64,000 bases of DNA from Brevibacterium sp. 'Marine' (lineage in GTDB: Bacteria; Actinomycetota; Actinomycetes; Actinomycetales; Brevibacteriaceae): contig NZ_CP051626.1 of the NCBI RefSeq assembly GCF_012844365.1, positions 3,782,001 through 3,846,000 of the forward strand, in the 5' to 3' direction. The translations under genes were made by a program, and so were the position numbers. The notes beneath the pieces were generated by a model. The model was not told the DNA's origin and searched no databases. It saw only the letters and a program-made list of their open reading frames with translations. Below are positions 1 through 8,484 of this stretch, piece by piece (position 1 is the stretch's first letter; every line of letters begins with the position of its first letter).

Positions 1-510
1 GGTCACCGCGGCCACGGCTCCCTTGGACGCCGAGTAGGCGATCTGGCCGATCTGGCCGTCGAAGGCCGCCACCGATGCGGTGTTGATGATGACTCCACGC
101 TCTTCGCCTTGCGCTTCCTGGTTCTGCATGGCTGCGGCGGCGAGGCGGCAGACGTTGACCGTGCCGACGATGTTGATGTTCAGCACCTTCTGGAATGCCT
201 CGAGCGGCAGCGGGCCCTTGCGGGAGACGAGCTTGCCGGGAGTCGCGACGCCCGCGCAGTTGACGACGACACGCAGGGCGCCTAGCCCGGTGGCGGTGTC
301 GACGGCGGCCTGAACCTGTTCCTCGTTCGTCACGTCGGCGGTGACGAAGTGGGCGGAATCGCCGAGTTCGGCGGCGACCTGCTGCCCCACCTCGGCGTTG
401 AGGTCGACCATGACGACCTGGGCTCCGGCAGCCAGGAGGCGTTCGGTGGTGGCACGGCCGAGACCGGAGGCTCCGCCGGTGACGAGGGCGACAGTATTCG
501 TGAGATCCAT
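1..510 (-). CDS. SDR-family 3-hydroxyacyl-CoA dehydrogenase (HSD10-like), 3' end beyond window
   Basis: NAD-dependent short-chain dehydrogenase; its C-terminal part lies outside the window. The 170 visible residues show the Rossmann motif TGGASGLG (residues 11-18), an NCAG motif (84-87), a catalytic Ser in NTASVA (Ser146) and YSASK (Tyr159, Lys163). The insert PGKLVSRKGPLPLEAF after NCAG resembles type-2 3-hydroxyacyl-CoA dehydrogenases, which oxidise 3-hydroxyacyl-CoA in fatty-acid or branched-chain catabolism, rather than FabG; that assignment is inferred. ATG start at 510; upstream is a palindrome (531-548) that could be a TetR operator. Confidence 0.85.
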   Translation of the reverse strand, partial: MDLTNTVALVTGGASGLGRATTERLLAAGAQVVMVDLNAEVGQQVAAELGDSAHFVTADVTNEEQVQAAVDTATGLGALRVVVNCAGVATPGKLVSRKGPLPLEAFQKVLNINIVGTVNVCRLAAAAMQNQEAQGEERGVIINTASVAAFDGQIGQIAYSASKGAVAAVT

Positions 511-530
511 GAGTGTCCTTTGCATCGCAG

Positions 531-548
531 AGTGAACGATTGATCACT
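531..548. promoter_or_regulatory. Candidate TetR-type operator upstream of the SDR gene
   Basis: An 18-base imperfect palindrome, AGTGAACGATTGATCACT, with AGTGA/TCACT ends, 21 bases before the SDR start. Its core TGAACGnTYRATCA recurs at 1426-1439 and, with two mismatches, at 46746-46759, both in front of other redox or acyl-CoA genes. Operator function is inferred from symmetry and position only. Confidence 0.4.
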
Positions 549-628
549 GCGACTCTAACGCAAGTGTGGGGACGGTCACTGTGCACGGTCGGGTGGGGCC
601 GCCTCGGCGAGGGATTTCTTTGACGTCG

Positions 629-670
629 GCGCCGGTCGCTGCGGGGACGGCGCCGGTCGCTGCGGGGACG
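629..670. repeat. Tandem direct repeat, 2 x 21 bp
   Basis: Two perfect head-to-tail copies of GCGCCGGTCGCTGCGGGGAC plus one base (629-649 and 650-670), in the non-coding stretch between the SDR upstream region and the FMN reductase terminator. No function visible. Confidence 0.85.
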
Positions 671-673
671 ACA

Positions 674-703
674 AGGCCCGCCGGTCGGGTGACCGGCGGG
701 CCT
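674..703 (-). terminator. Hairpin terminator of the FMN reductase gene
   Basis: Perfect 13-bp stem (674-686 with 691-703) and GGGT loop, 21 bases beyond the stop of the minus-strand FMN reductase. No clear T-run follows, so it may be a GC-type terminator. Confidence 0.7.
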
Positions 704-724
704 GTCGAAGCTGTGTGGACAGAC

Positions 725-1303
725 TCAGGCGGCCTGCTCCTCGGCGCCGGATTCGCGCACGGACTTCAGGGCCTCACCCCAGGCGACGATGTCGTCGACC
801 ATGGAGGAGAACGGGGCGGCCGAGACCTCGGTCGGGGCGAACGTGCCGTCGGCGACGTCGGTGAAGATCGAGAACGACCCCTGGTCGCGGACGACGGCGA
901 GCTTATAGTTCGCGAGGATGTGGCGCAGGTGCTCAGCGGCGCGCACTCCCTTGTCCGCGCCGTAGTTCACGATGCCGGCGACCTTGTGGTTGAACTCGGT
1001 GGCAACGAAGTCGAGGGCGTTCTTCAGCGAGCCGGAGATCGAGTGGTTGTACTCGGGGGTGACGAAGATGAAGGCGTCGAACTCTTCGAGCTTCGCGCCC
1101 CAAGCCTTCGTGTGGTCGTTGGCGTACATCTTCGCACCGGCGGGGATCACCTCGTCGAGGAGAGGCAGGTCGAAGCTGCCGAAGTCGACGACCTCGGCGC
1201 GGACGTCATCATTGGAAGCCAGCTGCTGCTCGACCCAGGTCACGATCTGCGGGTTGAGCGCCTGCGGGCGGGAAGTTCCGGGAATGATGGCAATGTTGAG
1301 CAT
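725..1303 (-). CDS. NADPH-dependent FMN reductase family protein
   Basis: Flavodoxin-fold NAD(P)H:FMN/quinone reductase of 192 residues. The phosphate-binding GTSR motif is at residues 9-12, and a TPEYNHSISGSLKNALD segment (about 81-97) is the flavin-binding signature of the FMN_red family. I chose the ATG at 1303 over an in-frame TTG at 1315 because a GAGGA sequence lies just before it. Single gene with its own terminator, divergent from the TetR gene at 1679; that regulator may control it (inference). Exact substrate not predictable. Confidence 0.9.
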   Translation of the reverse strand: MLNIAIIPGTSRPQALNPQIVTWVEQQLASNDDVRAEVVDFGSFDLPLLDEVIPAGAKMYANDHTKAWGAKLEEFDAFIFVTPEYNHSISGSLKNALDFVATEFNHKVAGIVNYGADKGVRAAEHLRHILANYKLAVVRDQGSFSIFTDVADGTFAPTEVSAAPFSSMVDDIVAWGEALKSVRESGAEEQAA

Positions 1304-1678
1304 ATGCGTCCTCAAATCGTTGAGCGGTGTCCACCGGCCGGGCGGCCGTGGCGGTCGAGTTCACGGGTGGAGCCTGCGACCTCGGCGAACCGGATCGCGT
1401 GCAGCTCCACCGTCACCAACATTGTTGAACGCTCAATCATTCCCGGATCGAAAGTGACGATGGTCACCATTCCCGACAACGGTCAGATAAGGTTCCGGTC
1501 ACTGGTCGGATCGGACACCGAGCTCAGGTCGGATCGGGTTCCGGGAACGGTGATACCGTAATTCCCCGTGAAATCGGGCCCGAACGGGGTGGCTGTCGTG
1601 TAAGGTCGTTGGGCAAGTGAAAGACTGTTCGTTAAAAAGTCGGCTTCGACGGAAAACTAGGCAAGGAGTCCGGTCATC
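1304..1678. other. Intergenic region between FMN reductase and TetR
   Basis: About 375 bases between divergent genes, expected to hold both promoters. It contains TGAACGCTCAATCA at 1426-1439, inside the near-palindrome TTGAACGCTCAA (1425-1436), similar to the site upstream of the SDR. An AAGGAG ribosome site lies at 1663-1668 for the TetR gene. No small ORF or RNA recognised. Confidence 0.4.
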
Positions 1679-2338
1679 GTGCGCTCAACCAACGGCCGTA
1701 ACAATATTCTCCGCTCGGCCAGGGACACCTTCGCGGACAAAGGATTCGACGGCGCGTCCATCCGCGACATCGCGCAGACAGCAGGTCTGAGCCTCTCTGC
1801 GCTCTACTACTACTTCCCGTCCAAACAGGAAGCGCTCTACGAACTCGTCCACACAGCGTATACCTGGTACGTCGAACACTGCCGGGCGGTCATCAACGAC
1901 GTCGATGACGATCCTGTCGACCAGCTGGCCGTGGCGGTGCGCTACCTCGCCCGCTACCGAATGGAGAACGTCTCGGTCTCCACCGTGCTGCTGCGCGATA
2001 CCGAACGGCTCACCGGCGACAACGCCATCCGCGTCAAGGGTCTCCAGCGAGAGGCTCGCGAGATCATGGGCGATATCGTCCAGTCAGGCATCGACGCAGG
2101 AACGTTCCGTGTCAGCAGTGCGGCTCTGGCCACTCGCGCCATCCACTCGATCTGCAACTCGCTCTCGCTGTGGTACCGGCCGACGGGCGACCTGACTCCC
2201 GACATGATCGAGCGCGACTTCACTCAGTACTCGATGCGCATCCTCGGAATCGACCCCGACGAGGCCGAACTCGACCGCCTGCTGGCCCTGCCGGTCAACC
2301 AGGCCGGAATGCTCGATTTCATCGCCGACACCAACTGA
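1679..2338 (+). CDS. TetR/AcrR family transcriptional regulator
   Basis: 219-residue regulator. The N-terminal helix-turn-helix includes DIAQTAGLSLSALYYYFPSK (about residues 30-49), the classic TetR recognition region; the remaining helical part is the ligand/dimer domain. GTG start at 1679, with AAGGAG 10 bases upstream. It is divergent from the FMN reductase and convergent with the peptide transporter. TetR genes next to acyl-CoA and redox enzymes often control lipid catabolism, and a 14-base site shared with the SDR and acyl-CoA dehydrogenase upstream regions makes that a reasonable inference here. Ligand unknown. Confidence 0.9.
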   Translation: MRSTNGRNNILRSARDTFADKGFDGASIRDIAQTAGLSLSALYYYFPSKQEALYELVHTAYTWYVEHCRAVINDVDDDPVDQLAVAVRYLARYRMENVSVSTVLLRDTERLTGDNAIRVKGLQREAREIMGDIVQSGIDAGTFRVSSAALATRAIHSICNSLSLWYRPTGDLTPDMIERDFTQYSMRILGIDPDEAELDRLLALPVNQAGMLDFIADTN

Positions 2339-2343
2339 TCCCC

Positions 2344-2405
2344 TTACTACCTGACGGCGGCGCAGCAACCTGGCGCGAGGTTGCTGGGCCGCCGTCAGGT
2401 AGTAA
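2344..2405. terminator. Two-part bidirectional terminator
   Basis: Outer 17-bp perfect stem (2344-2360 with 2389-2405) enclosing an inner 8-bp stem (2363-2370 with 2379-2386). It fills the gap between the convergent TetR and transporter ATPase genes and touches the ATPase stop codon. Confidence 0.85.
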
Positions 2406-4139
2406 TTACGTGCGGAGGGTTCTTGCCAGCTCGCGGCGTTCCGCCTGCTCGACCGGGTCCGGGACTGGGAGCGAGGCGATGAGGCGCTTCGTGTAGTCGT
2501 TGTCCGGTGACCCGAGCACCTGCTCACCCGTGCCTTCTTCGACCAGCTCGCCGTGGAAGAGCACCCCGATGCGGTCGGAGAGCATATCGACGACGGCGAG
2601 GTCGTGGCTGATGAACAGTGCCGCGAAGTCGAAGCGGTTCTGCAGCTCGACGAAGAGCTCGAGCACCTTCGCCTGCACGGACACATCGAGCGCGGAGGTC
2701 GGCTCATCGGCGATGAGCAGCTCCGGATCGAGCGCCAGACCGCGCGCCAGCGACGCCCTCTGCCGCTGACCACCGGAGAGCTCATGCGGATACCGCGCCG
2801 AATACGCCTTCGGCAGCTGCACGGAATCGAGGAGTTCGAGCACTCGCTGCGATCGGTCGTTCGCACTCATCTCCCGCCGGTGGATCGCGAACGGTTCGGC
2901 GATGCACTCCCCGATCGACAGATGCGGGTTGAACGACGCCGCCGGGTCCTGGAACACGAACCCGATCCGTCGCCGGATCTTCGAGAACTCACGCTCCTTG
3001 AACCCAACCATCTCGTGCCCGAGCACTTCGAGGCTGCCGCCGCTGGCCCTGGTCAAGCCCGCGATCGCACGTCCGATCGTGGTCTTGCCCGACCCCGATT
3101 CACCGACGAGTCCGTAGACCTCGCCGGCCTTGATGTCGAAGCTGACCTTCTTCACCGCGTGGAAGTCCGACTTGCCGATGCCGCCCGGGTAGACGATGTC
3201 GAGACCGCGGGCGGTCACGATCGATTCGCGCGCGTCCCTCTCCTTCGCCGAGGCAGTCCCCGCCGAGGTCTCACCCGCCTCGGCGGCGGCCGCCTTGCGG
3301 CTGCCGGCCACGGTCGACCCGATCCGCGGCACAGCGGCGAGCAGTTCGCGTGTGTACTGCTCCTGCGGATCGCTGAAGAGCTGTTCGACCGACGAGACCT
3401 CGACGAGGTCGCCGCGCAGCATCACGGCCACTCGATCGGCGAGGTCGGCGACGACGCCCATATTGTGGGTGATGAGCACGATGGCTGTGCCCGTCTCGTC
3501 GCGCAGTTCGCGCAGCAGGTCGAGGATCTCCGCCTGCACGGTGACGTCGAGGGCGGTGGTCGGTTCGTCGGCGACGATGAGCTTCGCCCCCAGGGCCAAG
3601 GCCATCGCGATGACGATGCGCTGCTTCTGCCCGCCGGAGAACTGGTGCGGGTAGTAGTCGAAACGGCTTTCGGCATCGGGGATCCCGACCTGTCGCATGG
3701 CCTTGACGACGCGCGCCTTGAGGTCGGCTTTACTCGCCTTCCGATCATGCGCGCGCAGACCTTCGGCGATCTGCCACCCGACCGTGTAGACGGGATTGAG
3801 CGCGGTCGACGGTTCCTGGAAGACCATCGCCACATCGCGGCCGCGCATGGCTCGCAGCTCTTCGGCGGAGATGCTGAGCACGTTCGCACCGGAGATGACG
3901 ACGGCGCCCGAGCGCTGCGCCGTCTCGGGCAGCAGGCCGAGGATGGACCGGGCTGTCACGGTCTTGCCGGACCCCGATTCGCCCACGATCGCCAGCACCT
4001 CACCGGGTGAGACGGACAGTGATACGTCCTTGACGGCGTGGACGTCCCCGCCGTCGGTGGAGAAGGTGACGTCGAGGCCGTCGACGTCGAGGATGCTGCC
4101 CGTCGCCGAGGCGGTCTGCTCGTGTTTCTGCTTGCTCAT
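2406..4139 (-). CDS. Fused dipeptide/oligopeptide ABC transporter ATPase (DppD-DppF type)
   Basis: 577 residues with two complete ABC ATPase domains, so one protein replaces the usual DppD and DppF pair. Domain 1: Walker A GESGSGKT (53-60), signature FSGGQKQR, Walker B IVADEPTTALD. Domain 2: a second GESGSGKT, LSGGQRQR and LIADEPTSALD. The linker (about 265-305) is Ala/Glu/Ser-rich. It drives ATP-dependent uptake through the DppB/DppC channel encoded upstream. Its ATG overlaps the dppC stop by 4 bases (ATGA), showing translational coupling. Last gene of the operon. Confidence 0.95.
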   Translation of the reverse strand: MSKQKHEQTASATGSILDVDGLDVTFSTDGGDVHAVKDVSLSVSPGEVLAIVGESGSGKTVTARSILGLLPETAQRSGAVVISGANVLSISAEELRAMRGRDVAMVFQEPSTALNPVYTVGWQIAEGLRAHDRKASKADLKARVVKAMRQVGIPDAESRFDYYPHQFSGGQKQRIVIAMALALGAKLIVADEPTTALDVTVQAEILDLLRELRDETGTAIVLITHNMGVVADLADRVAVMLRGDLVEVSSVEQLFSDPQEQYTRELLAAVPRIGSTVAGSRKAAAAEAGETSAGTASAKERDARESIVTARGLDIVYPGGIGKSDFHAVKKVSFDIKAGEVYGLVGESGSGKTTIGRAIAGLTRASGGSLEVLGHEMVGFKEREFSKIRRRIGFVFQDPAASFNPHLSIGECIAEPFAIHRREMSANDRSQRVLELLDSVQLPKAYSARYPHELSGGQRQRASLARGLALDPELLIADEPTSALDVSVQAKVLELFVELQNRFDFAALFISHDLAVVDMLSDRIGVLFHGELVEEGTGEQVLGSPDNDYTKRLIASLPVPDPVEQAERRELARTLRT

Positions 4140-5197
4140 GCTGTGACCTCCGCGGGCTTGGTGTTCTTGACCTTGGCTTTGCGCCGTACGCGCAGACGCG
4201 GGTCGTTGAGGTCGTTCATCGACTCACCGACCAGGGTGATTCCCAGCACGGTGAGCACGATGGCCAGCCCCGGGTACACCGCCGTCCACCACACGCCGGA
4301 GGTGACGTCCGGCAGTGCCTTGTTGAGGTCGTATCCCCATTCCGACGCCGAGGTGGGTTCGATTCCGAAGCCCAGGAACCCGAGCCCGGCGAGAGTGAGA
4401 ATCGCCTCGGAGGCGTTGAGCGTGAAGATCAGCGGCAGGGTCCGCGTTGCGTTGCGGAAGATGTGCTTGGAGATGATGCGCGTCTTCGAGGCACCGAGGA
4501 CGATCGCCGATTCGACGAAGGGCTCGGCCTTCAGGCGCAGGGTCTCGGCCCTCACCACGCGGAAGTACTGCGGAATGAAGACGACCGTGATCGAGAACGC
4601 GGCCGCCGCGATTCCGCCCCAGGCACTCGATTGTCCGCCGGAGATGGCGATCGACATGACCAGTGCCAGCAGCAGGGTCGGGAATGCGTAGACGGCATCG
4701 GCGATGACGACGAGGATGCGGTCGAGCCAGCCTCCGATGTAGCCGGAGATGAGTCCGAGGATGACACCGGCGAACAGGGACATGACCACGGCCACGACGA
4801 TGACGGCGACCGCGGTCTGCGCGCCCCAGACGACGCGGGAGAAGACGTCGTAGCCGCCGACCGTGGTGCCCCAGATATGGGTGCCGCCGGGAGGCAGCTT
4901 CGATCCGAAGTTGCCTTCGGAGGTGCCCAGCTGGTTGAAGCCGTAGGGGGCGATGAGAGGAGCGAAGATCGCGCAGATGATGACGATTCCGCTGAGGATG
5001 AGTCCGGTGATGAGCATTCCGCGCTGCAGGCCGACGGACTGGCGCAGATGGGAGACGATCGGCAGGCGGGACAACCAGGATTTCTTGGCTCTGTCGTCGA
5101 ACGCCAGTGCCGGTGCTCCGGAGCCGGGAGCCGCCTCGGCGAAGGTCTGGGTCGGATCATCCGGCACGTTGTTCTGCGGGTTGTCTGGAGTGGACAT
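4136..5197 (-). CDS. Peptide ABC transporter permease (DppC-like)
   Basis: Inner-membrane permease, 353 residues from the ATG at 5197, which overlaps the dppB stop by one base (TGATG). The N-terminus (about 1-60) is hydrophilic, followed by a membrane segment (ITGLILSGIVIICAIFAPLI) and the OppC-type binding-protein-dependent transport domain, with the cytoplasmic EAA loop ESAIVLGASKTRIISKHIF near residue 245 that contacts the ATPase. Forms the translocation pore with DppB. In-frame sequence upstream of 5197 runs through dppB and was left out. Confidence 0.93.
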   Translation of the reverse strand: MSTPDNPQNNVPDDPTQTFAEAAPGSGAPALAFDDRAKKSWLSRLPIVSHLRQSVGLQRGMLITGLILSGIVIICAIFAPLIAPYGFNQLGTSEGNFGSKLPPGGTHIWGTTVGGYDVFSRVVWGAQTAVAVIVVAVVMSLFAGVILGLISGYIGGWLDRILVVIADAVYAFPTLLLALVMSIAISGGQSSAWGGIAAAAFSITVVFIPQYFRVVRAETLRLKAEPFVESAIVLGASKTRIISKHIFRNATRTLPLIFTLNASEAILTLAGLGFLGFGIEPTSASEWGYDLNKALPDVTSGVWWTAVYPGLAIVLTVLGITLVGESMNDLNDPRLRVRRKAKVKNTKPAEVTA

Positions 5198-6288
5198 CAG
5201 TACCTCACTCTCGGGTCGATGAACGCGGCGATGACGTCGACGAGGAAGTTCGTGACCGCGACGATGACGGCGAGGAACACGACGATTCCCTGGACGGCCA
5301 CGAAGTCGCGGGCGGTGAGGTACTCGGCGAGTTTGAAGCCGAGCCCCTTCCATTCGAACGTCGTCTCGGTGAGCACGGCGCCGGCGAGCATGAGCGCGAT
5401 CTGCATGCCCATGACCGTGATGATCGGGATCAGCGCCGGGCGGTAGGCGTGCTTGGTGACCAAACGGTATTCGGAGATCCCGCGGGAGCGGCCGGAGTCG
5501 ATGTACTGCTGTTCGAGCGTGCCGATGAGGTTCGTGCGCACGAGCCTGAGGAACACTCCTGCGGTGAGCACGCCGAGGGCGATCGCCGGCAGCACCGCAT
5601 GAGCGAGCACATCGGACAGGACGGAGAAGTTGCCGATGCGCAGGGCGTCGATGAGATAGAAGTGCGTGGGCCCGACGACACCGGACATGATGTACTCGGT
5701 CTCCGTGGTGCCGCGACCGGCCACGGGCAGGATCGGCAGGAAGACTCCGAAGATGAGTTTGAGGATCATGCCGGCGAAGAACACCGGGGTCGCGTAGCCG
5801 AGGATCGCGAGCACACGCAGCGCGGCGTCGGGAGCCTTGTCGCGATGGTAGGCGGCGAGCATGCCCAGCGGGATGCCGAGGATGAACGCGACGATGAGCG
5901 CGTAGAAGACGAGTTCGACGGTCGCTGCCCCGTAGTTGAGCAGGATCGACGACACCGGCTGCCCATCGGAGACCGCGGTGCCGAAGTCGCCCTTGAGCAG
6001 ATTGCCCAGGTATTCGAAGTACTGGACGAGGATGGGCCGGTCGTAGCCGGCGGCGTGGACGCGCTCGGCCAGCTGCGCCTGCGTCAGGCGTCCGCCCAGC
6101 GCTGCGGTGATCGGGTCACCGGTGATGCGCATGAGGAAGAACACCAGAGTGGTGAGAATGAAGATGGTGGGAATGATGAGGAGGAAGCGGATGAGGACGT
6201 AACGTCCCAGTCCGCCCCCAGTGGGCTTCTTGACCGCGACCGAAGTCTCGGCGGCCTCAGCCCCTGGTTCGCTGATGGCAGCAGACAT
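5197..6288 (-). CDS. Peptide ABC transporter permease (DppB-like)
   Basis: 363-residue permease. An N-terminal membrane segment (about 27-50) is followed by a large extracytoplasmic region with DPITAALGGRLTQAQ, typical of OppB/DppB, and then five further hydrophobic segments. The EAA loop reads YIDSGRSRGISEYRLVTKHA. A 13-bp hairpin (6393-6434) separates it from the binding-protein gene upstream, probably giving lower expression of the membrane genes than of the lipoprotein. Confidence 0.93.
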   Translation of the reverse strand: MSAAISEPGAEAAETSVAVKKPTGGGLGRYVLIRFLLIIPTIFILTTLVFFLMRITGDPITAALGGRLTQAQLAERVHAAGYDRPILVQYFEYLGNLLKGDFGTAVSDGQPVSSILLNYGAATVELVFYALIVAFILGIPLGMLAAYHRDKAPDAALRVLAILGYATPVFFAGMILKLIFGVFLPILPVAGRGTTETEYIMSGVVGPTHFYLIDALRIGNFSVLSDVLAHAVLPAIALGVLTAGVFLRLVRTNLIGTLEQQYIDSGRSRGISEYRLVTKHAYRPALIPIITVMGMQIALMLAGAVLTETTFEWKGLGFKLAEYLTARDFVAVQGIVVFLAVIVAVTNFLVDVIAAFIDPRVRY

Positions 6289-6392
6289 GTGTTCCTTATG
6301 GGATGTGTTTCGATGCGCTCGCGACCGAGGGACGGACAGTGGACACCTCGGTGAGGGTCACTGCAGGTGTACGGAGCTGACCGCGAACGCGC

Positions 6393-6434
6393 CACGAGGT
6401 GCAGGCGGCCTGACCGGCTCACCTGCACCTCGTG
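6393..6434 (-). promoter_or_regulatory. Stem-loop between binding protein and permease genes
   Basis: 13-bp perfect inverted repeat CACGAGGTGCAGG / CCTGCACCTCGTG (6393-6405 and 6422-6434), 16-base loop, directly after the lipoprotein stop. Intra-operon hairpins at this place in ABC importers usually attenuate or stabilise mRNA so the binding protein is made in excess; that role is inferred here. Confidence 0.65.
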
Positions 6435-6441
6435 TGGGTGA

Positions 6442-8076
6442 TCACTTGCTCAGCAGTGCCAGACGGAACTGGAAAGCGGGGTCGAGGGTGTCGTCGACGC
6501 CCTTGACGTCCTTGCCGGACACGGCGATCTGGTTGCCCTGGAGCAGCGGCAGAGTCGGCAGCTCGTCGGCCAGCTGGCCCTGGATCTTCTTCAGGGCCTC
6601 TTCGCGCTTGCCTTCATCGGCGATCGAGGACTGTGCGTTGAGCTCCTTGTTCATCGCCTCGTCACGGTAGTGGTTGGCGAGGAACGACGGGGTCTCGTCC
6701 GTGTCGTAGAAGAACGGCACGAGGTAGTTGTCGGCATCCGAGTAGTCCGGGAACCAGCCCAGCTGGTACATCGGGTAGACGTCGTCAGTGCGGTCCTTCG
6801 AGTACTGCACCCACTCGGTCGACTGCAGCTTGACATCGAACAGTCCGGTCTTGTCCAGCTGGTCCTTCACCAGGGCGTACTCGTCGCCCGAGGAGGGACC
6901 GTAGTGGTCCGGGTTGTACTGCAGCTTGAGTTCGACCGGGGTCTTGACTCCGGCGTCCTTGAGCGCCTTCTTCGCCTTCGCGACATCGGCGCCGCCCTTG
7001 CCGTCGCCGTATTCGGACTTCAGCGGCTCGTCGGAGCCGGGCAGCCCGTCGGGCACGTGCGAATACAGCGGGGTGAAGGTGTCCTTGTAGACCTGGCTGG
7101 CGATCGCCTGGCGGTCGACGGAGTCGGCCATGGCCTGACGAACGGCGAGCGCCTTCTTCTCATCGGCGTCATCGGTCTTCGCGCCGAAGGGCATCGTGTC
7201 GTAGTTGAACACGATGTAGCGGATCTCGCCGCCGGGGCCCTTGTGGACCTTGAGGTCCTCGTTCTTGCCGAGGTCCTCGACGTCGGTGGCTGACAGCGAT
7301 CGCCATGCCACGTCGATGGTGTTCTCCTGGACGTCGAGCTTCATGTTGTTCGCGTCCGAGTAGTACTTCATCTGCACGGTCTCGGTCTTCGCGGGCTCGA
7401 TGAAGCCCGTGTAGTCCGGGTTGGCCTTGTAGGTGATCAGCTCATTGAACTTGAAGCCGTCGATCGTGTACGGACCGGCGAAGGCCTTGCCGTCGACGAT
7501 CTCCTGGTCCTTCGTGACCTTGTCGGCCGAGAACACGTCCTCATCGACGATCGGTCCGGCGGCGCTGGCCAGCACACCCGGCCAGGTCTGGTCGTTCTTG
7601 CGCTTGAGGTTGAAGATGACGGTCTTCTCATCCGGGGTCTCCACGGACTTCAGGCCGCCGAGCAGCGAGGAGGGCCCGTTGGGGTCCTGGATCTTCAGCT
7701 GCCGATCGAAGGAGAACTTCACGTCGGAGGAGGTCAGTTCGTTGCCGTTGGCATACTTGAGCCCGTCCTTGAGCTTGACCTCGTACTTCGTCGGCTCGGT
7801 GAAGTCAGCCGATTCGGCGATCGAGGGGTTGAGCTCGGCCGTGCCCGGCTTGTAGGCGAGGATGTACGGGTAGATCTGCTGTTCGACGAGGGAGCTTCCG
7901 TTGTCATACGCAGCAGCCGGGTCGAGCGCCACGACCTTGTCCGTGGTTCCGACCGTGAGCATTCCGCCTTCGTCGTCTCCGCCGCCGCCTCCGGTCGTCG
8001 AGGTCGAGCAGGCGGAGAGGAGCAGAGCGCCCGCCGCAGCGATGGCCACGGCCTTAGCGCCAGTTCGTCGTTTCAT
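6442..8076 (-). CDS. Peptide ABC transporter substrate-binding lipoprotein (family 5)
   Basis: 544-residue extracytoplasmic solute-binding protein. The signal peptide starts MKRRTGAK, has a hydrophobic core and ends in the lipobox LLSAC (Cys23 lipidated), followed by a flexible Ser/Thr/Gly linker. The mature part carries family-5 features: YPYILAYKPGTAELNPSIAE, a KDGLKYANGNELTSSDVKFS region and a VRQAMADSVDR segment. It delivers oligopeptides, or possibly other substrates of this family, to DppBC. ATG with AGGAA upstream. First gene of the operon; candidate promoter at 8139-8167. Confidence 0.93.
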   Translation of the reverse strand: MKRRTGAKAVAIAAAGALLLSACSTSTTGGGGGDDEGGMLTVGTTDKVVALDPAAAYDNGSSLVEQQIYPYILAYKPGTAELNPSIAESADFTEPTKYEVKLKDGLKYANGNELTSSDVKFSFDRQLKIQDPNGPSSLLGGLKSVETPDEKTVIFNLKRKNDQTWPGVLASAAGPIVDEDVFSADKVTKDQEIVDGKAFAGPYTIDGFKFNELITYKANPDYTGFIEPAKTETVQMKYYSDANNMKLDVQENTIDVAWRSLSATDVEDLGKNEDLKVHKGPGGEIRYIVFNYDTMPFGAKTDDADEKKALAVRQAMADSVDRQAIASQVYKDTFTPLYSHVPDGLPGSDEPLKSEYGDGKGGADVAKAKKALKDAGVKTPVELKLQYNPDHYGPSSGDEYALVKDQLDKTGLFDVKLQSTEWVQYSKDRTDDVYPMYQLGWFPDYSDADNYLVPFFYDTDETPSFLANHYRDEAMNKELNAQSSIADEGKREEALKKIQGQLADELPTLPLLQGNQIAVSGKDVKGVDDTLDPAFQFRLALLSK

Positions 8077-8484
8077 GGTGTTCCTGTCGTTACAGATGTG
8101 CTCTTCGTGTCGTCTTTGCTCGAAGAGATCCGCACCACATCATACGGTTCCCGTCCCAAATAGTGAACTGACGCACATGAAGTGATCCACTTCGCAATGA
8201 CTTCGCAACAATTCGCCGAGGCGGTCCTGCCCGACACAGCGAAACCTCCCTTGCCGCAGCACGGGGACCAGCGAGGCGACCAGCAGAACCGCACATGGGG
8301 CGGCTCCCGGATTTCGATTTGCGCGACAGGTCACAATCGGTTTCACTTATGAGGTGCATCACAGAGAACGCTGGGGAAACTCTCGTGAATCCGGTCGCTC
8401 AATAGCTGGCCGGCGCTCTGGCACAGACGCTAGATAAGCAACACCGTGTCGGCGATCCCGGCACGGAAGAACGAATGGAGAAGC
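8077..8484. other. Divergent intergenic region, transporter operon / symporter
   Basis: About 400 bases. The minus-strand leader of the lipoprotein contains a 7-bp hairpin (8101-8107 with 8121-8127). On the plus side a TAGATA -10-like box at 8431-8436 would place a start site near 8443. A GGGAAACTCTC stretch at about 8373 recalls glycine riboswitches but lacks the rest of the fold. No gene recognised. Confidence 0.4.
8139..8167 (-). promoter_or_regulatory. Candidate promoter of the peptide transporter operon
   Basis: On the minus strand TTCACT (8167-8162), 17-base spacer, TATGAT (8144-8139); about 60 bases before the lipoprotein start codon. The -10 box is near consensus and the -35 matches 4 of 6. 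Confidence 0.5.

Noticed and set aside
8340..8445. Possible glycine riboswitch before the alanine/glycine symporter (GGGAAACTCTC)
   Set aside because: Only one short piece resembles the consensus; the GGAGAG partner strand and the conserved CCGAAGG core are missing.
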